A DNA stretch of 18,303 nt from FW021-bin31 sp964558275 (GTDB taxonomy: Bacteria; Bacteroidota; Bacteroidia; Chitinophagales; Chitinophagaceae). The stretch is from assembly GCA_964558275.1 (NCBI GenBank), contig CAZLDH010000048.1:1-18303 (forward strand), in the 5' to 3' direction. How positions within the stretch are numbered: position 1 is the first letter of the stretch; the number at the start of each line of letters is the position of its first letter. Shown piece after piece: positions 1-8,384 of the stretch. A model generated the notes under the pieces. It did not search any database, was not told the DNA's origin, and worked only from the letters and a program-made list of their open reading frames with translations. The translations under genes and the position numbers were made by a program.

Positions 1-886
1 GCACATCATGGGTTTGATTATCAACTGAGCTTACTTCAAACGAAATATAGTTTGCAGGTCTTGAAAATAAATCTAAATCATCCGGTAATAAGGGGGAAGT
101 AAAAGTCAAATCAAGCACTACCCCGCCCGCTGTAAATTGATAAAAAGTCTGGGTCGCTGATACTCGTACTGATTTTTGAGTCGCTTTTTCCAAGCTATAA
201 TTTGGCTTTATCACATCTACCAATCCGGCATCCAGATAAGTTCCTCCTGCTGTATTAGCACAGTGAATAGCCAAAATATTATCCCCTTTCCGCAAAGCTT
301 TTTTGGCTGCATCAGAAATCTCAAATAATTCCGGTGCATTATTCCATCCTTCCTTTTCAAAAGCTAAGACTCCATTAATATACACTTCCACATTATCATC
401 GTGGTGCATATTTAGTTTTAAATCATCAAAATCAACATCTGCCAGCTGAAAAGTCCTCCTCACCCAAATATTGGGAGATTTCCAATGATTGGGAGCATTG
501 TCTGCATCAGAAAAAGCGCCGGATACCGTATGCCAGGAACTAGAATTATAATTCTCTTTATTCCAACGACCATCGGGCTGAGACAGGGTATATTCCCATT
601 CTCCTTGTCTTCCAATTAGAGGTACTATCGTCTTTAACCGGGGAATCGGTTGTCCCAAAAAATAAAAAGCTTCTCCATCTACCCGAATTATTCCCTGTAA
701 AGAATTATCCTTTCCGGTCCAATGAACGGTAGAAGATTCATTTAAATCATCACTAAATGACCACACACTAAAATAGGGATCCACAGTAATTAAGGGATAA
801 GCCGGCGGTCGAAAATTTTGCGCTGAAGCCCAATAGCCTGCAAACAGTAGGGCTAAAAATAAAATTGATTTTTTCATATTTTTCAT
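1..886 (-). CDS. Glutaminase-A-like family protein (DUF4964/DUF5127/DUF4965 type), 5' part only
   Basis: I translated this by hand: an open frame of 295 codons runs off the left edge, so only the N-terminal part is present. Residues 1-23 are a Sec signal peptide ending WASAQ. Residues 26-80 (RPPAYPLITVDPYFSVWS, then HWTGKDNSLQGIIRVDG) match the DUF4964 start of Bacteroidota proteins annotated as glutaminase. Residues about 93-225 look like an inserted jelly-roll carbohydrate-binding module of the GH2/galactose-binding type (NIWVRRTF, DDNVEVYING). After it, residues from about 230 resume the DUF5127-like region. The catalytic six-hairpin region would lie outside the window. The glutaminase name is inherited from a fungal enzyme. 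In a PUL setting a glycan-active role is at least as likely, but that is inference. A second Met at 877 (MKKSILFL) is an equally good start. A terminator separates the gene from the operon upstream, so it probably has its own promoter; I could not identify one. Confidence 0.8.
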   Translation of the reverse strand, partial: MKNMKKSILFLALLFAGYWASAQNFRPPAYPLITVDPYFSVWSFSDDLNESSTVHWTGKDNSLQGIIRVDGEAFYFLGQPIPRLKTIVPLIGRQGEWEYTLSQPDGRWNKENYNSSSWHTVSGAFSDADNAPNHWKSPNIWVRRTFQLADVDFDDLKLNMHHDDNVEVYINGVLAFEKEGWNNAPELFEISDAAKKALRKGDNILAIHCANTAGGTYLDAGLVDVIKPNYSLEKATQKSVRVSATQTFYQFTAGGVVLDLTFTSPLLPDDLDLFSRPANYISFEVSSVDNQTHDV

Positions 887-968
887 TTCAAAGTTAGCTA
901 AATCATTTTAGCAATGTAAGATACGAGGAATTTTTATATCCCCATAATTTATAACAACTTTCTTATAA

Positions 969-1025
969 AAAAGAGAGAGAACTTCGGTTTTAATCTGCAA
1001 TAATAACTGAAGTTCTCTCTCTTTT
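969..1025 (-). terminator. Intrinsic terminator ending the PUL operon
   Basis: Two 21-base arms (969-989 and 1005-1025) are complementary except at one position (986 with 1008). The loop is 15 bases. Read on the minus strand, the hairpin begins 2 bases after the GH2 stop codon and ends in a run of six T (972 to 967), the classic form of a rho-independent terminator. It separates the enzyme operon from the glutaminase-like gene downstream. On the plus strand the hairpin also folds (the odd position becomes G-U), but no plus-strand gene leads into it. Confidence 0.85.
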
Positions 1026-1027
1026 AA

Positions 1028-2857
1028 TTATTTACCATGAATCACTTCCTGATTCATTTTCCTTAATTCATCTTCATCAAATTTCATCTTTTCTCGGTCA
1101 TAAGTCATCAGCCCGTTTACCTCAAGTTCCACATCCGTCGTTTGCGTATAAACCGCTGCAGAAAGTCCTTTTTCTTTAAGTGCTTTCAACTTCTTCATCA
1201 TATCGGCATATTTTTGGTGTAATGCTTCTGGAGAAGTAGAAGTTTTATAATGTGAAGGTGCATGAGAAAAATCAGTCAGCCAGATATGCCCTTCTACAAC
1301 CAAAGCCTGACCTCCAAATTCACCTAACACAGATGCTCTGTCACCTTCTGCCGGAAACATTCCGGGTCCCGGATATTTATGCATATCATGCATATCACCA
1401 ACCCCTCTATCGGACCAACCGGTGGTTGCATCTACCAATCTTGAGGGGTCAAGCTTTTCCACCAATTTTGTCACCTTTTCCGTTTGAAATTGACCCCATC
1501 CTTCATTAAAAGGCACCCAGGTTACAATACTGGGGTGATTATAATTTGCATCAATCATCTCTTTCAATTCTTCCTTATAATTATAAGCAGACTGTGCTCC
1601 TCTTTGGATATCAGGATCATCCGGCCCTATATGCTCATCGCCACTTGGCATATCCTGCCATACCAATAATCCTATTTTATCACAGTAATAATACCAACGT
1701 GCAGGTTCTACCTTTACATGCTTACGTATCATATTGAAGCCCCATTCTTTCGTTTTTAAAATATCAAACTTCATCGCTTCATCCGTTGGGGCGGTATATA
1801 TGCCATCCGGCCAATAGCCTTGGTCCAATGGACCATATTGAAATAATGGTTTATTATTCAAAAATAGCCGGGTAATACCTTCCGCGTCTTTCCCTAAACT
1901 AATTTTACGCATCCCAAAGTAACTGATAACCTCGTCAACCTTATGGTCATTTTTAAGCAGGGATATCTTAATATCATAAAGGAAGGGGTCTTGGGGAGAC
2001 CACAGCTTCATGTCATTAATGTTTAAGGTCAGAGCTGAACCTAAAGCGCCTTCTACTTTAGATACTTTTTTCCCATGATCTAAAACGACAGCTTGTATTT
2101 TATATCCGGAAGCAGGACGACTTGCATTTACTTTTAATTGTAGCGTTTTTGTGTCTATATCAGGAGTCATCTTCATGTCTTTAATAGCCACTTCAGGAAC
2201 AGGTTCCAGCCAAACCGTCTGCCAGATGCCGGAAGTTGCTGTGTACCAAATTCCTCTGGGATTTAATGTTTGTTTCCCAATCGGCTGAAAGCCTTTATCT
2301 GAAGGATCCCAAACAGAAACAGTTACTTGTTGCTCTCCATCTTCATTTAATGCATCCGTAATGTCAAAAGTAAATGGGGTATATCCACCCTTATGAGCGC
2401 CTACCTTTTTTCCATTTACCCAAACATTTGTTTCCCAATCGACAGCGCCGAAATGAAGTAATACCCGTTGATTTCCCCATGAATCAGGAACGGTGAAAGT
2501 TCGGCTATACCAAAGCTTCTGCTCTGGCTCAAGCGCTTTTTTTACACCAGACAAACCGGATTCAATAGGAAAGGGAACCAATATTTCACCATCGCTTTCT
2601 CCAATTCCTTCCAATCCTTTCTTCTTTAAAGAGGAAGTTATTTTGTAGTCCCACAAGCCATTAAGGTTTTTCCAATTTTTTCTAATCATCTGTGGTCGTG
2701 GATATTTATTATGCACCTTCTCTGGAGTTACATCTTTGGTCCAAGGGGTATTTAATGTTCCTTCTACCGGTTGCCAATTCCCCGAAGATTGTGCTTTCAA
2801 TACAGTCGGCGACAATAGCATCGCGACAAGTAATACATTCAACATTTGTTTTCTCAT
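1028..2857 (-). CDS. Glycoside hydrolase family 2 (beta-galactosidase/beta-glucuronidase type)
   Basis: 609-residue secreted GH2 enzyme, last gene of the operon. A Sec signal peptide covers about residues 1-23 (ending VLKAQ). The sugar-binding jelly roll spans about 50-220 (PRPQMIRKNW, NLNGLWDY, VWVNGKKVG, GIWQTVWLEPV), an immunoglobulin-like domain about 225-325, and the TIM barrel about 330-600. The acid/base is E452 in PFNEGWGQ and the nucleophile is probably E513 in LGEFGGQ; both are present, so the enzyme should be active. At about 600 residues it is the short form, without the C-terminal domains of LacZ. GH2 covers beta-galactosidases, beta-glucuronidases, beta-mannosidases and arabinopyranosidases, and the specificity cannot be read from sequence alone. 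It lies 59 bases downstream of GH43. Its C-terminus is almost the same as that of a second GH2 gene entering at the right edge of the window, showing a paralogue at the neighbouring locus. Confidence 0.93.
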   Translation of the reverse strand: MRKQMLNVLLVAMLLSPTVLKAQSSGNWQPVEGTLNTPWTKDVTPEKVHNKYPRPQMIRKNWKNLNGLWDYKITSSLKKKGLEGIGESDGEILVPFPIESGLSGVKKALEPEQKLWYSRTFTVPDSWGNQRVLLHFGAVDWETNVWVNGKKVGAHKGGYTPFTFDITDALNEDGEQQVTVSVWDPSDKGFQPIGKQTLNPRGIWYTATSGIWQTVWLEPVPEVAIKDMKMTPDIDTKTLQLKVNASRPASGYKIQAVVLDHGKKVSKVEGALGSALTLNINDMKLWSPQDPFLYDIKISLLKNDHKVDEVISYFGMRKISLGKDAEGITRLFLNNKPLFQYGPLDQGYWPDGIYTAPTDEAMKFDILKTKEWGFNMIRKHVKVEPARWYYYCDKIGLLVWQDMPSGDEHIGPDDPDIQRGAQSAYNYKEELKEMIDANYNHPSIVTWVPFNEGWGQFQTEKVTKLVEKLDPSRLVDATTGWSDRGVGDMHDMHKYPGPGMFPAEGDRASVLGEFGGQALVVEGHIWLTDFSHAPSHYKTSTSPEALHQKYADMMKKLKALKEKGLSAAVYTQTTDVELEVNGLMTYDREKMKFDEDELRKMNQEVIHGK

Positions 2858-2916
2858 ACTAATTAGTTTTTAAATTGTTTTACAGGTTTATGTTTAAAAT
2901 CAGACTCATATTAGTT

Positions 2917-3990
2917 CTACTTTACAGAAGGGAGCGGCAGTGGTTGTCCGGGTTTAACAGGAATTCCAAAATGTGGCGTTCCATCCGCATTCCATTCAAA
3001 AGGCTGCATCCGTGGAGATCGATGACCACCACAACCTTGGTCTGCTTCACTATTGGCATGATAAAGAATCCAATATTCTTCTCCATTTGGAGATTGAAAA
3101 AAGGAATTGTGTCCGGGAGCATAGACACTATTTTTCTTTGAACCTTTAAAAACCGGTTTAGGATGTTTTCGCCAAGAAGAAGCAGCCATCAGGTTATTCT
3201 TATTCTCTAAGGACAACATCCCTAAGCAATAATAATCTGTCCAACACCCACTAGCCGAGTATATTAAAAACACTTCTCCTTCATGCATTAATATTTCCGG
3301 ACCTTCATTCACATTAACATGTCCCGGACTTTGATTAGGCAAATCTCCGTGTTTTTCCCAGTCATATTTGGGAACAGAAATCCTTACCCTGTCACCATCA
3401 ATTGTCCAAGGATTTTCCATTTTGGCTATATAAATATTCTGTTGTCCATTAACCATTTTTTCCCAACCACTCCATATCATATACCACTGATTGTTATATT
3501 CAAATACAGAACCATCAATAGCCCACCTATCGGTAGCAGAGGCAATTTTTCCTTTAAAAACCCAATTCCCTTTCAGCGGATTCCGGTTTTTATTTTCCAA
3601 AACATACATCCGGTGATGGCTATTATTTCCGTCATCAGCAGCAAAATAAACATACCATTTCCCATCAATAAAATGTAATTCGGGAGCCCATATTTCTTTG
3701 GAGTAAGCCGTATTCTTTGGAGGAGTCCAAATTGTTTTTCTTTCTGCGGATTTTAATTTTGCTAAATTTTTGGTCTTCCATATTACAAGCCGATTACCCA
3801 TCGTTTGCATATAGTAATAAAACCCATTGTGATAAATTGCCCAAGGATCTGCACCTGAAGACAATAGTGGATTAGTAAAAGTTGCCTCTTTTTGTACCGT
3901 CGCAGATAACTTGTTATCCTGTTGCTTCTGAGCCGAGGAAGTCAAGAAACAAAAAACCAGGCAGCAGGTCAATAATATTTTAAAATTCAT
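2917..3990 (-). CDS. Glycoside hydrolase family 43 (arabinofuranosidase/xylosidase type), secreted
   Basis: 357-residue single-domain GH43 five-bladed beta-propeller. The signal peptide is residues 1-20 (cleavage near SSA-Q); there are Cys residues in it but no proper lipobox. The inverting GH43 triad is intact: general base D48 (GADPWAIYHNGFYYY), pKa modulator D159 (WAIDGSVF) and general acid E229 (VNEGPEIL). H294 in YAPGHNS fits the conserved active-site His of the family. The WAPELH motif (101-106) is typical. Family activities include alpha-L-arabinofuranosidase, beta-xylosidase and exo-beta-galactosidase; I cannot assign a subfamily without a tree. It lies 24 bases downstream of the GH172 gene and 59 upstream of GH2, in the same operon. 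The second GH43 of the locus is not a close copy, so the two probably attack different linkages. Confidence 0.92.
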   Translation of the reverse strand: MNFKILLTCCLVFCFLTSSAQKQQDNKLSATVQKEATFTNPLLSSGADPWAIYHNGFYYYMQTMGNRLVIWKTKNLAKLKSAERKTIWTPPKNTAYSKEIWAPELHFIDGKWYVYFAADDGNNSHHRMYVLENKNRNPLKGNWVFKGKIASATDRWAIDGSVFEYNNQWYMIWSGWEKMVNGQQNIYIAKMENPWTIDGDRVRISVPKYDWEKHGDLPNQSPGHVNVNEGPEILMHEGEVFLIYSASGCWTDYYCLGMLSLENKNNLMAASSWRKHPKPVFKGSKKNSVYAPGHNSFFQSPNGEEYWILYHANSEADQGCGGHRSPRMQPFEWNADGTPHFGIPVKPGQPLPLPSVK

Positions 3991-4014
3991 CTTTTCGTTT
4001 ATTTATATTTTCAA

Positions 4015-5172
4015 TTATGGAATGGACTGGTGATCCACATCCTTTATTCTATACCAATCCACCAGTTTATCCTTTGACGGCAAAGAAAAAGCGAGCTTTG
4101 CAGCTTTCTTTTGATACCAATAAGCCGTAGAAGAAAACTTAAAGGACAATAGACTTTCTGCAGGTCGGGGATTAATAAATGACATTTCTATATTCTTATC
4201 AAATCCAATAGCATCTTCTTCATGAAACCTGTACATCGTAATCATCGAACGCAAGGCATCCTTAAGCGGAACACCATGATACATTCCATCAAAAGTTCCC
4301 TCCCGAAAATACCATCCGCCACTAAAATAGTCTTCTAATCCCGTACCTACAATGGTAGGAACCGACTTATCTTCTGTATCTATATAAATGTATTCAGGCG
4401 CTTCAAGGAAGGATAAATAATTCTTGGCTTCCCCTTGCATAGATAAACAGCAACCCACAAACTTCCCTTGTCCTTGCGTTTTTAAAACAGTTAAAGGTTT
4501 CCCGCCGGGATTGGTTCCCGCATTATATAAACAATGAAAACGGCCGGCATCTTCAGGCAACGAATCCAAAGCATTATAGTTCGCATTTAGAAAAACATAC
4601 GGAATCACCTTATCATGCATATTTTCAACTTCTATTCGTACGCCCTTTGAAAAAGGCATAGGAAAATAGTTATAAAAGCCACCGCTAGACATTCCTAAGT
4701 ACTTAGAAAGGTATTGTTTGTATTCGCATTGACCGACGCCAAAAAAATCTCCTATTGGCGCCTCAACAGAGGGATTCTCATTTCCATCCCAATATATGCG
4801 GATAATAAGTTTCTTTAGGATCGTAGGGTCGGTATAAGTATTCGGTTCCCAATGCATCCAAAACCAACCTGAGATTGTCATCCACAATCTTGTAATGATT
4901 CCGGCACCTTGATAATTCACGAGATCCTTTTTTTCTCCCGGTTGAATAGGATACGCCTTTTCATTGGTATCCAGATCAAAGGTTGTAAACTGCCGTGCTT
5001 TGCCCGAATTTTTTATAGAAAAAATAGGAGCGTTAGAAGTTGCCATGGACAATGAAGTCGATTTATCTGTAGCTGAAGCTATTGTAGGAATAGCAGCTAC
5101 TGCAGAAAGAGAAGCCACAGAGGCTAATGCCTTTCTTCTGGAAATCTTGTGCTTTCTTTCATTATTATGCAT
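4015..5172 (-). CDS. GH172 (DUF2961) family enzyme with Tat-type signal
   Basis: 385 residues. The core carries the DUF2961 hallmarks: YQGAGIITRLWMTI (87-100), IYWDGNENPSVEAPIGDFFG (126-145), GMSSGGFYNYFPMPF (160-174), GTGLEDYFSGGW (276-287) and MYRFHEEDAIGF (313-324). DUF2961 is now GH172, which contains alpha-D-fructofuranosidase/difructose dianhydride I synthase and exo-alpha-D-arabinofuranosidases active on mycobacterial D-arabinan. So this enzyme probably acts on an alpha-furanoside. E280 in GTGLEDYF is a strong candidate for one catalytic Glu; I could not fix the second with certainty (E318 or E319 are candidates). The N-terminus has a twin-arginine motif (SRRKAL, residues 11-16), then a hydrophobic Ala/Ser-rich segment and a cleavage site near ASA (32-34). 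This indicates Tat export of a folded protein, unlike the Sec or lipoprotein signals of its operon mates. It lies 34 bases after GH92 and 24 before GH43. Confidence 0.9.
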   Translation of the reverse strand: MHNNERKHKISRRKALASVASLSAVAAIPTIASATDKSTSLSMATSNAPIFSIKNSGKARQFTTFDLDTNEKAYPIQPGEKKDLVNYQGAGIITRLWMTISGWFWMHWEPNTYTDPTILKKLIIRIYWDGNENPSVEAPIGDFFGVGQCEYKQYLSKYLGMSSGGFYNYFPMPFSKGVRIEVENMHDKVIPYVFLNANYNALDSLPEDAGRFHCLYNAGTNPGGKPLTVLKTQGQGKFVGCCLSMQGEAKNYLSFLEAPEYIYIDTEDKSVPTIVGTGLEDYFSGGWYFREGTFDGMYHGVPLKDALRSMITMYRFHEEDAIGFDKNIEMSFINPRPAESLLSFKFSSTAYWYQKKAAKLAFSLPSKDKLVDWYRIKDVDHQSIP

Positions 5173-5206
5173 AATTAAATTATTTTATTAATTAATTCCT
5201 TCCTTA

Positions 5207-7348
5207 TTATTCCGTAACAATTTCTAATGTATCTCCCCTTCTAAACAATTGCTGTGAAATGAAAAAATCATCCTGAGATTCTCCATTCACTTTGATGGTT
5301 TTCAACCTCCTGCTGTCTCCTCTCTTTTTAATGGTCAACATTTCTCCTGTACGCGTTTTCCATTGCACTTTATCAAACAAAGGAACAGAAACTAAATATT
5401 GATCATCCGCTGAAGTGTAGGGGTATAAACCCAAAGCAGTAAAGACATACCAGGCAGACATTTCCCCTGCATCATCCATCCCCGGAAGCGCCAGCCCATC
5501 AGAACCAATACCGTAAAAATGATTCATGATGCTGTCTAGAATCACTTGTGATTTGGCCGGTTTTCCTACAAAATAGTAAGAAAAAGGAGCTTCATGATCC
5601 GGTTGATTTCCAACGCAATACTGTCCAATAAAACAAGAAATATTTCGGGCAATATAATTTGGATTCCAAGGAATACTGAAAAAGGAATCCAGCTTAGCTT
5701 CAAAAGCCTTCTTTCCGCCATACAATTCAATTAATCCGGGCATATCATGGGGCGCAAAGAAGGAAAGTTGCCAAGCATTGGCTTCGCGATACATGTATTC
5801 ATAATAAGGATATTGGGGATTAAAATTTTCGACCCACTTCCCATTTTTAAGTCTTCCTCTCATGAAGTTGGTGGTTGTGTCAAAAACATTTTTATAGTTT
5901 TTTGAACGAGCCATAAAAGTCCGGTAATTCGAGCTGTCACCCAATGCTTTTGCCAATTGAGCCACTGCATAATCATCAAAGGCATATTCCAGCGTTTTCG
6001 CAACGGCAGCTTTAGCTTTTGTCTCTACATGTGGATGTTCAACAACCGGTGTAGAGATGTAGCCGTTCTTCATATATTCTTTAATATACGGGCGTGTACC
6101 CCCTTCTTTAGTGGCATTATTTAAAAGCAGACGATAGGCTGTTTCTACATCAAAACCTTTTATTCCTCTTAAATAAGCGCCTGCGATGAAAGCGGCTGCA
6201 TGATCGCCATGAAAAAAGGTAGGGATAAAACCGGTTATCTTTCCTTTGTCGATAAGCGATTTAATTACATCTGTAGCTACTTTGGGTCTTAGCAAACCCA
6301 ATAAAACATCTTTATTGCGATAGGTGTCCCATAAAGAAGGATTGGTATAATACCGAAATCCCTTATTTACTACTTTCCCACTGGCATCTCTAAAGTCTCC
6401 GTTTACGTCACTACGTAATACGGGCCACAGGAAGGAACGATATAGACTGGAATAAAACAACATTTTTTGTCGTTCCGTACCTCCCGACACTTTAATCTTG
6501 GATAATAGTTTTTCCCAAACAGCAGAAGCATTCTTTTTTATTTGCGTAAAGCTTTTATTTCCGATTTCAGCATTCAAATTCTTTTTGGCATTCTCCCTGC
6601 TGACATAAGACAAACCTATCTCCACCTCCAGCGTATCATTAGTCCCTTCAAAATGTAGCACCGGAACAATACGATCTCCTTGAATTAAAGAATCAATTTT
6701 TTGTGTTTTGATATTCGTTTTTGCATAAAAAAAGACAGAATCTCCTGTTAATTGATAGCCTGAAAAGGCATTTCCACCTTTCTTCTGAAGTTCCCAATCC
6801 CGGACATTTTCATTAGATTTTTGCAAATCAACAATCAATTTTTTGTCCCTATCTCCTCCGAAAGTATATTTATGGAAACCGCATCTGAGCGTCGAAGTCA
6901 ATTCCACATTGATGTCATAACGTTCCAGATAAACCTGATAATATCCCGGATGAGCTGTTTCCTTCTTGTGACTAAACTTCGAGCCAAAATCTTTTGCGGT
7001 GATAGTTCCCGAAGCAGGTAATAATGGTATATTACACAGATTCCAATGTCCTTTATCTGTATGAGTAAAACCATAGATAACGGAATCTTCATATTGATAT
7101 CCTGCACCTGTATGATATTTCGTTATTGGACTCAATTGTACCATGGCATTGGGCAAAGAAGTGCCCGGAAAAACCAATCCTGCCCAGACCCTCCATCCCT
7201 CCGGCGGCTCATAGCCAATACGCGCACTATCTGTCAGCGGAGCTGTACCCAAAAAGGGATTGACATAATCTGTCAGTGTTTTCTCCTTCGGTGCTGAACA
7301 AGAAAACAAAGTTAAAAGACCCAATATGCCCAATATAAATTTAGTCAT
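5207..7348 (-). CDS. GH92 family alpha-mannosidase-like lipoprotein with atypical acid residue
   Basis: 713 residues with a lipoprotein signal (lipobox LFSC, C17). The N-terminal beta-sandwich starts TDYVNPFLGT (26-35), a GH92 signature, followed by GAGYQYEDSVIYGFTHT (81-97). The six-hairpin catalytic domain includes NPSLWDTYR (336-344), GFIPTFFHGDHAAAF (373-387) and GMDDAGEMSAWYVF (623-636); the latter's Asp residues are the base and metal region of GH92 calcium-dependent alpha-mannosidases. The expected acid motif G-N-E-x-x-H reads G-N-Q-P-D-H here (Q582, codon CAA at 5603-5605), so the usual catalytic Glu is replaced by Gln. The usual SGTG-containing stretch near residue 100 is replaced by KGHWNLCNIP. 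This looks like a noncanonical GH92 subgroup: it may cleave mannosyl phosphate or another activated or different glycoside. Only 2 bases separate it from the upstream GH43 stop, suggesting translational coupling. Confidence 0.9.
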   Translation of the reverse strand: MTKFILGILGLLTLFSCSAPKEKTLTDYVNPFLGTAPLTDSARIGYEPPEGWRVWAGLVFPGTSLPNAMVQLSPITKYHTGAGYQYEDSVIYGFTHTDKGHWNLCNIPLLPASGTITAKDFGSKFSHKKETAHPGYYQVYLERYDINVELTSTLRCGFHKYTFGGDRDKKLIVDLQKSNENVRDWELQKKGGNAFSGYQLTGDSVFFYAKTNIKTQKIDSLIQGDRIVPVLHFEGTNDTLEVEIGLSYVSRENAKKNLNAEIGNKSFTQIKKNASAVWEKLLSKIKVSGGTERQKMLFYSSLYRSFLWPVLRSDVNGDFRDASGKVVNKGFRYYTNPSLWDTYRNKDVLLGLLRPKVATDVIKSLIDKGKITGFIPTFFHGDHAAAFIAGAYLRGIKGFDVETAYRLLLNNATKEGGTRPYIKEYMKNGYISTPVVEHPHVETKAKAAVAKTLEYAFDDYAVAQLAKALGDSSNYRTFMARSKNYKNVFDTTTNFMRGRLKNGKWVENFNPQYPYYEYMYREANAWQLSFFAPHDMPGLIELYGGKKAFEAKLDSFFSIPWNPNYIARNISCFIGQYCVGNQPDHEAPFSYYFVGKPAKSQVILDSIMNHFYGIGSDGLALPGMDDAGEMSAWYVFTALGLYPYTSADDQYLVSVPLFDKVQWKTRTGEMLTIKKRGDSRRLKTIKVNGESQDDFFISQQLFRRGDTLEIVTE

Positions 7349-7350
7349 TT

Positions 7351-8373
7351 TTACTCTTGATTCTTTTGAAACTTTAAATAATAAAAACTCTGTTTATCTA
7401 ATCTCATCTTATCCAATTTATCTCCATCGGGGATAAAATCACCTTTTATAAGTGCGGTCTTTCTCGGATTAACCTTATTCTTTGATAAATGGGTATGAAA
7501 AACATAGTAATACTGTCCCTTTTTGTCTTTAAAGAGATCTCCATGTCCCGGACCATTTTGTCCTATAGCATCTTTATTTAAAATGGGATTGCCCGGATAT
7601 TTCGTCCAAGGGCCCATCGGGCTTTGGGAAGTAGCGTATCCCACTGCATAATAAATACTTCTATAATCATTTGCAGAATAGAATAAGTAATAGGTGCCCT
7701 CGTGTTTTAATATGGTTGGACCTTCTGTCACAGTCCAGTCGTTATCCTCCATATTTTCCCATTGTTGTGGGTGTTCTACTGCATTCAAACAAGAAGTAAC
7801 CGTCCCGGGCTTAATACCGGAAAGATCATCCTTCAACTCAGCAGCAAAAATTCTATTTCCTTCCTGAAGTTTGACAAAATACAGGTATTTAGCGCCATCA
7901 TCATCTATAAAAACAAAAGGATCTATTGATTTACCTAAAGCGCTAAAAGGTTCCTTGGTCTCTTGGCTAAAAGGGCCCATTGGATTATCACTTTTTGCGA
8001 TGGCAATATGTTCATTAGCAGTATATGCCATATAATAAGCCTCTTTATACTTAAATACCTGTGGTGCCCAAAAACCATGCGTTCCATAAACATCCTTTTT
8101 AGACAATGCCAACTCAGGCGCTCTTTCCCAATGCTTAAGATCAACAGAAGTATATACTTCAAAACCTCGCTTAACTGCATGCGTACCATAGAGATAATAA
8201 CTCCCACTATCATAAAAAATTGTCGGATCGGCTAAAAACACCTGCTGCTCAGCGATCTGAACGGTACTATCATTATCAGATTCAGTAGTTTCATCTGACG
8301 GCACTTTATTTGAGCATGCACTTGTAACACCCAGAATTAAAAGGAACAATATTCCCCTGACATAAACTTTCAT
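7351..8373 (-). CDS. Glycoside hydrolase family 43 lipoprotein
   Basis: 340 residues. A lipoprotein signal peptide with lipobox VTSAC (C20) is followed by an acidic, Ser/Thr-rich linker (22-40), which suggests surface or periplasmic anchoring. The five-bladed propeller keeps all three GH43 carboxylates: D49 (FLADPTIFYD) as base, D151 (KSIDPFVF) as pKa modulator and E217 (TVTEGPTIL) as acid. H277 in GPGHGDLF fits the conserved His. Other marks are HGFWAPQVFKY (99-109) and YYLFYSAND (228-236). Overall it resembles small single-domain GH43 arabinofuranosidases and xylosidases, and there is no accessory C-terminal module. It starts 11 bases after the sulfatase stop and ends 2 bases before the GH92 start, so the three are certainly cotranscribed. 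Confidence 0.92.
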   Translation of the reverse strand: MKVYVRGILFLLILGVTSACSNKVPSDETTESDNDSTVQIAEQQVFLADPTIFYDSGSYYLYGTHAVKRGFEVYTSVDLKHWERAPELALSKKDVYGTHGFWAPQVFKYKEAYYMAYTANEHIAIAKSDNPMGPFSQETKEPFSALGKSIDPFVFIDDDGAKYLYFVKLQEGNRIFAAELKDDLSGIKPGTVTSCLNAVEHPQQWENMEDNDWTVTEGPTILKHEGTYYLFYSANDYRSIYYAVGYATSQSPMGPWTKYPGNPILNKDAIGQNGPGHGDLFKDKKGQYYYVFHTHLSKNKVNPRKTALIKGDFIPDGDKLDKMRLDKQSFYYLKFQKNQE

Positions 8374-8384
8374 CCTTTATTTTT

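Noticed and set aside
2858..2867. ACTAATTAGT palindrome directly before the GH2 start codon
   Set aside because: A 10-base AT-rich palindrome is expected by chance in DNA of this composition, and nothing else supports an operator inside an operon.
3319..3678. 119-codon plus-strand open frame
   Set aside because: It lies antisense inside the GH43 gene, whose catalytic motifs are clear, and its translation shows no domain and low-complexity hydrophobic composition.
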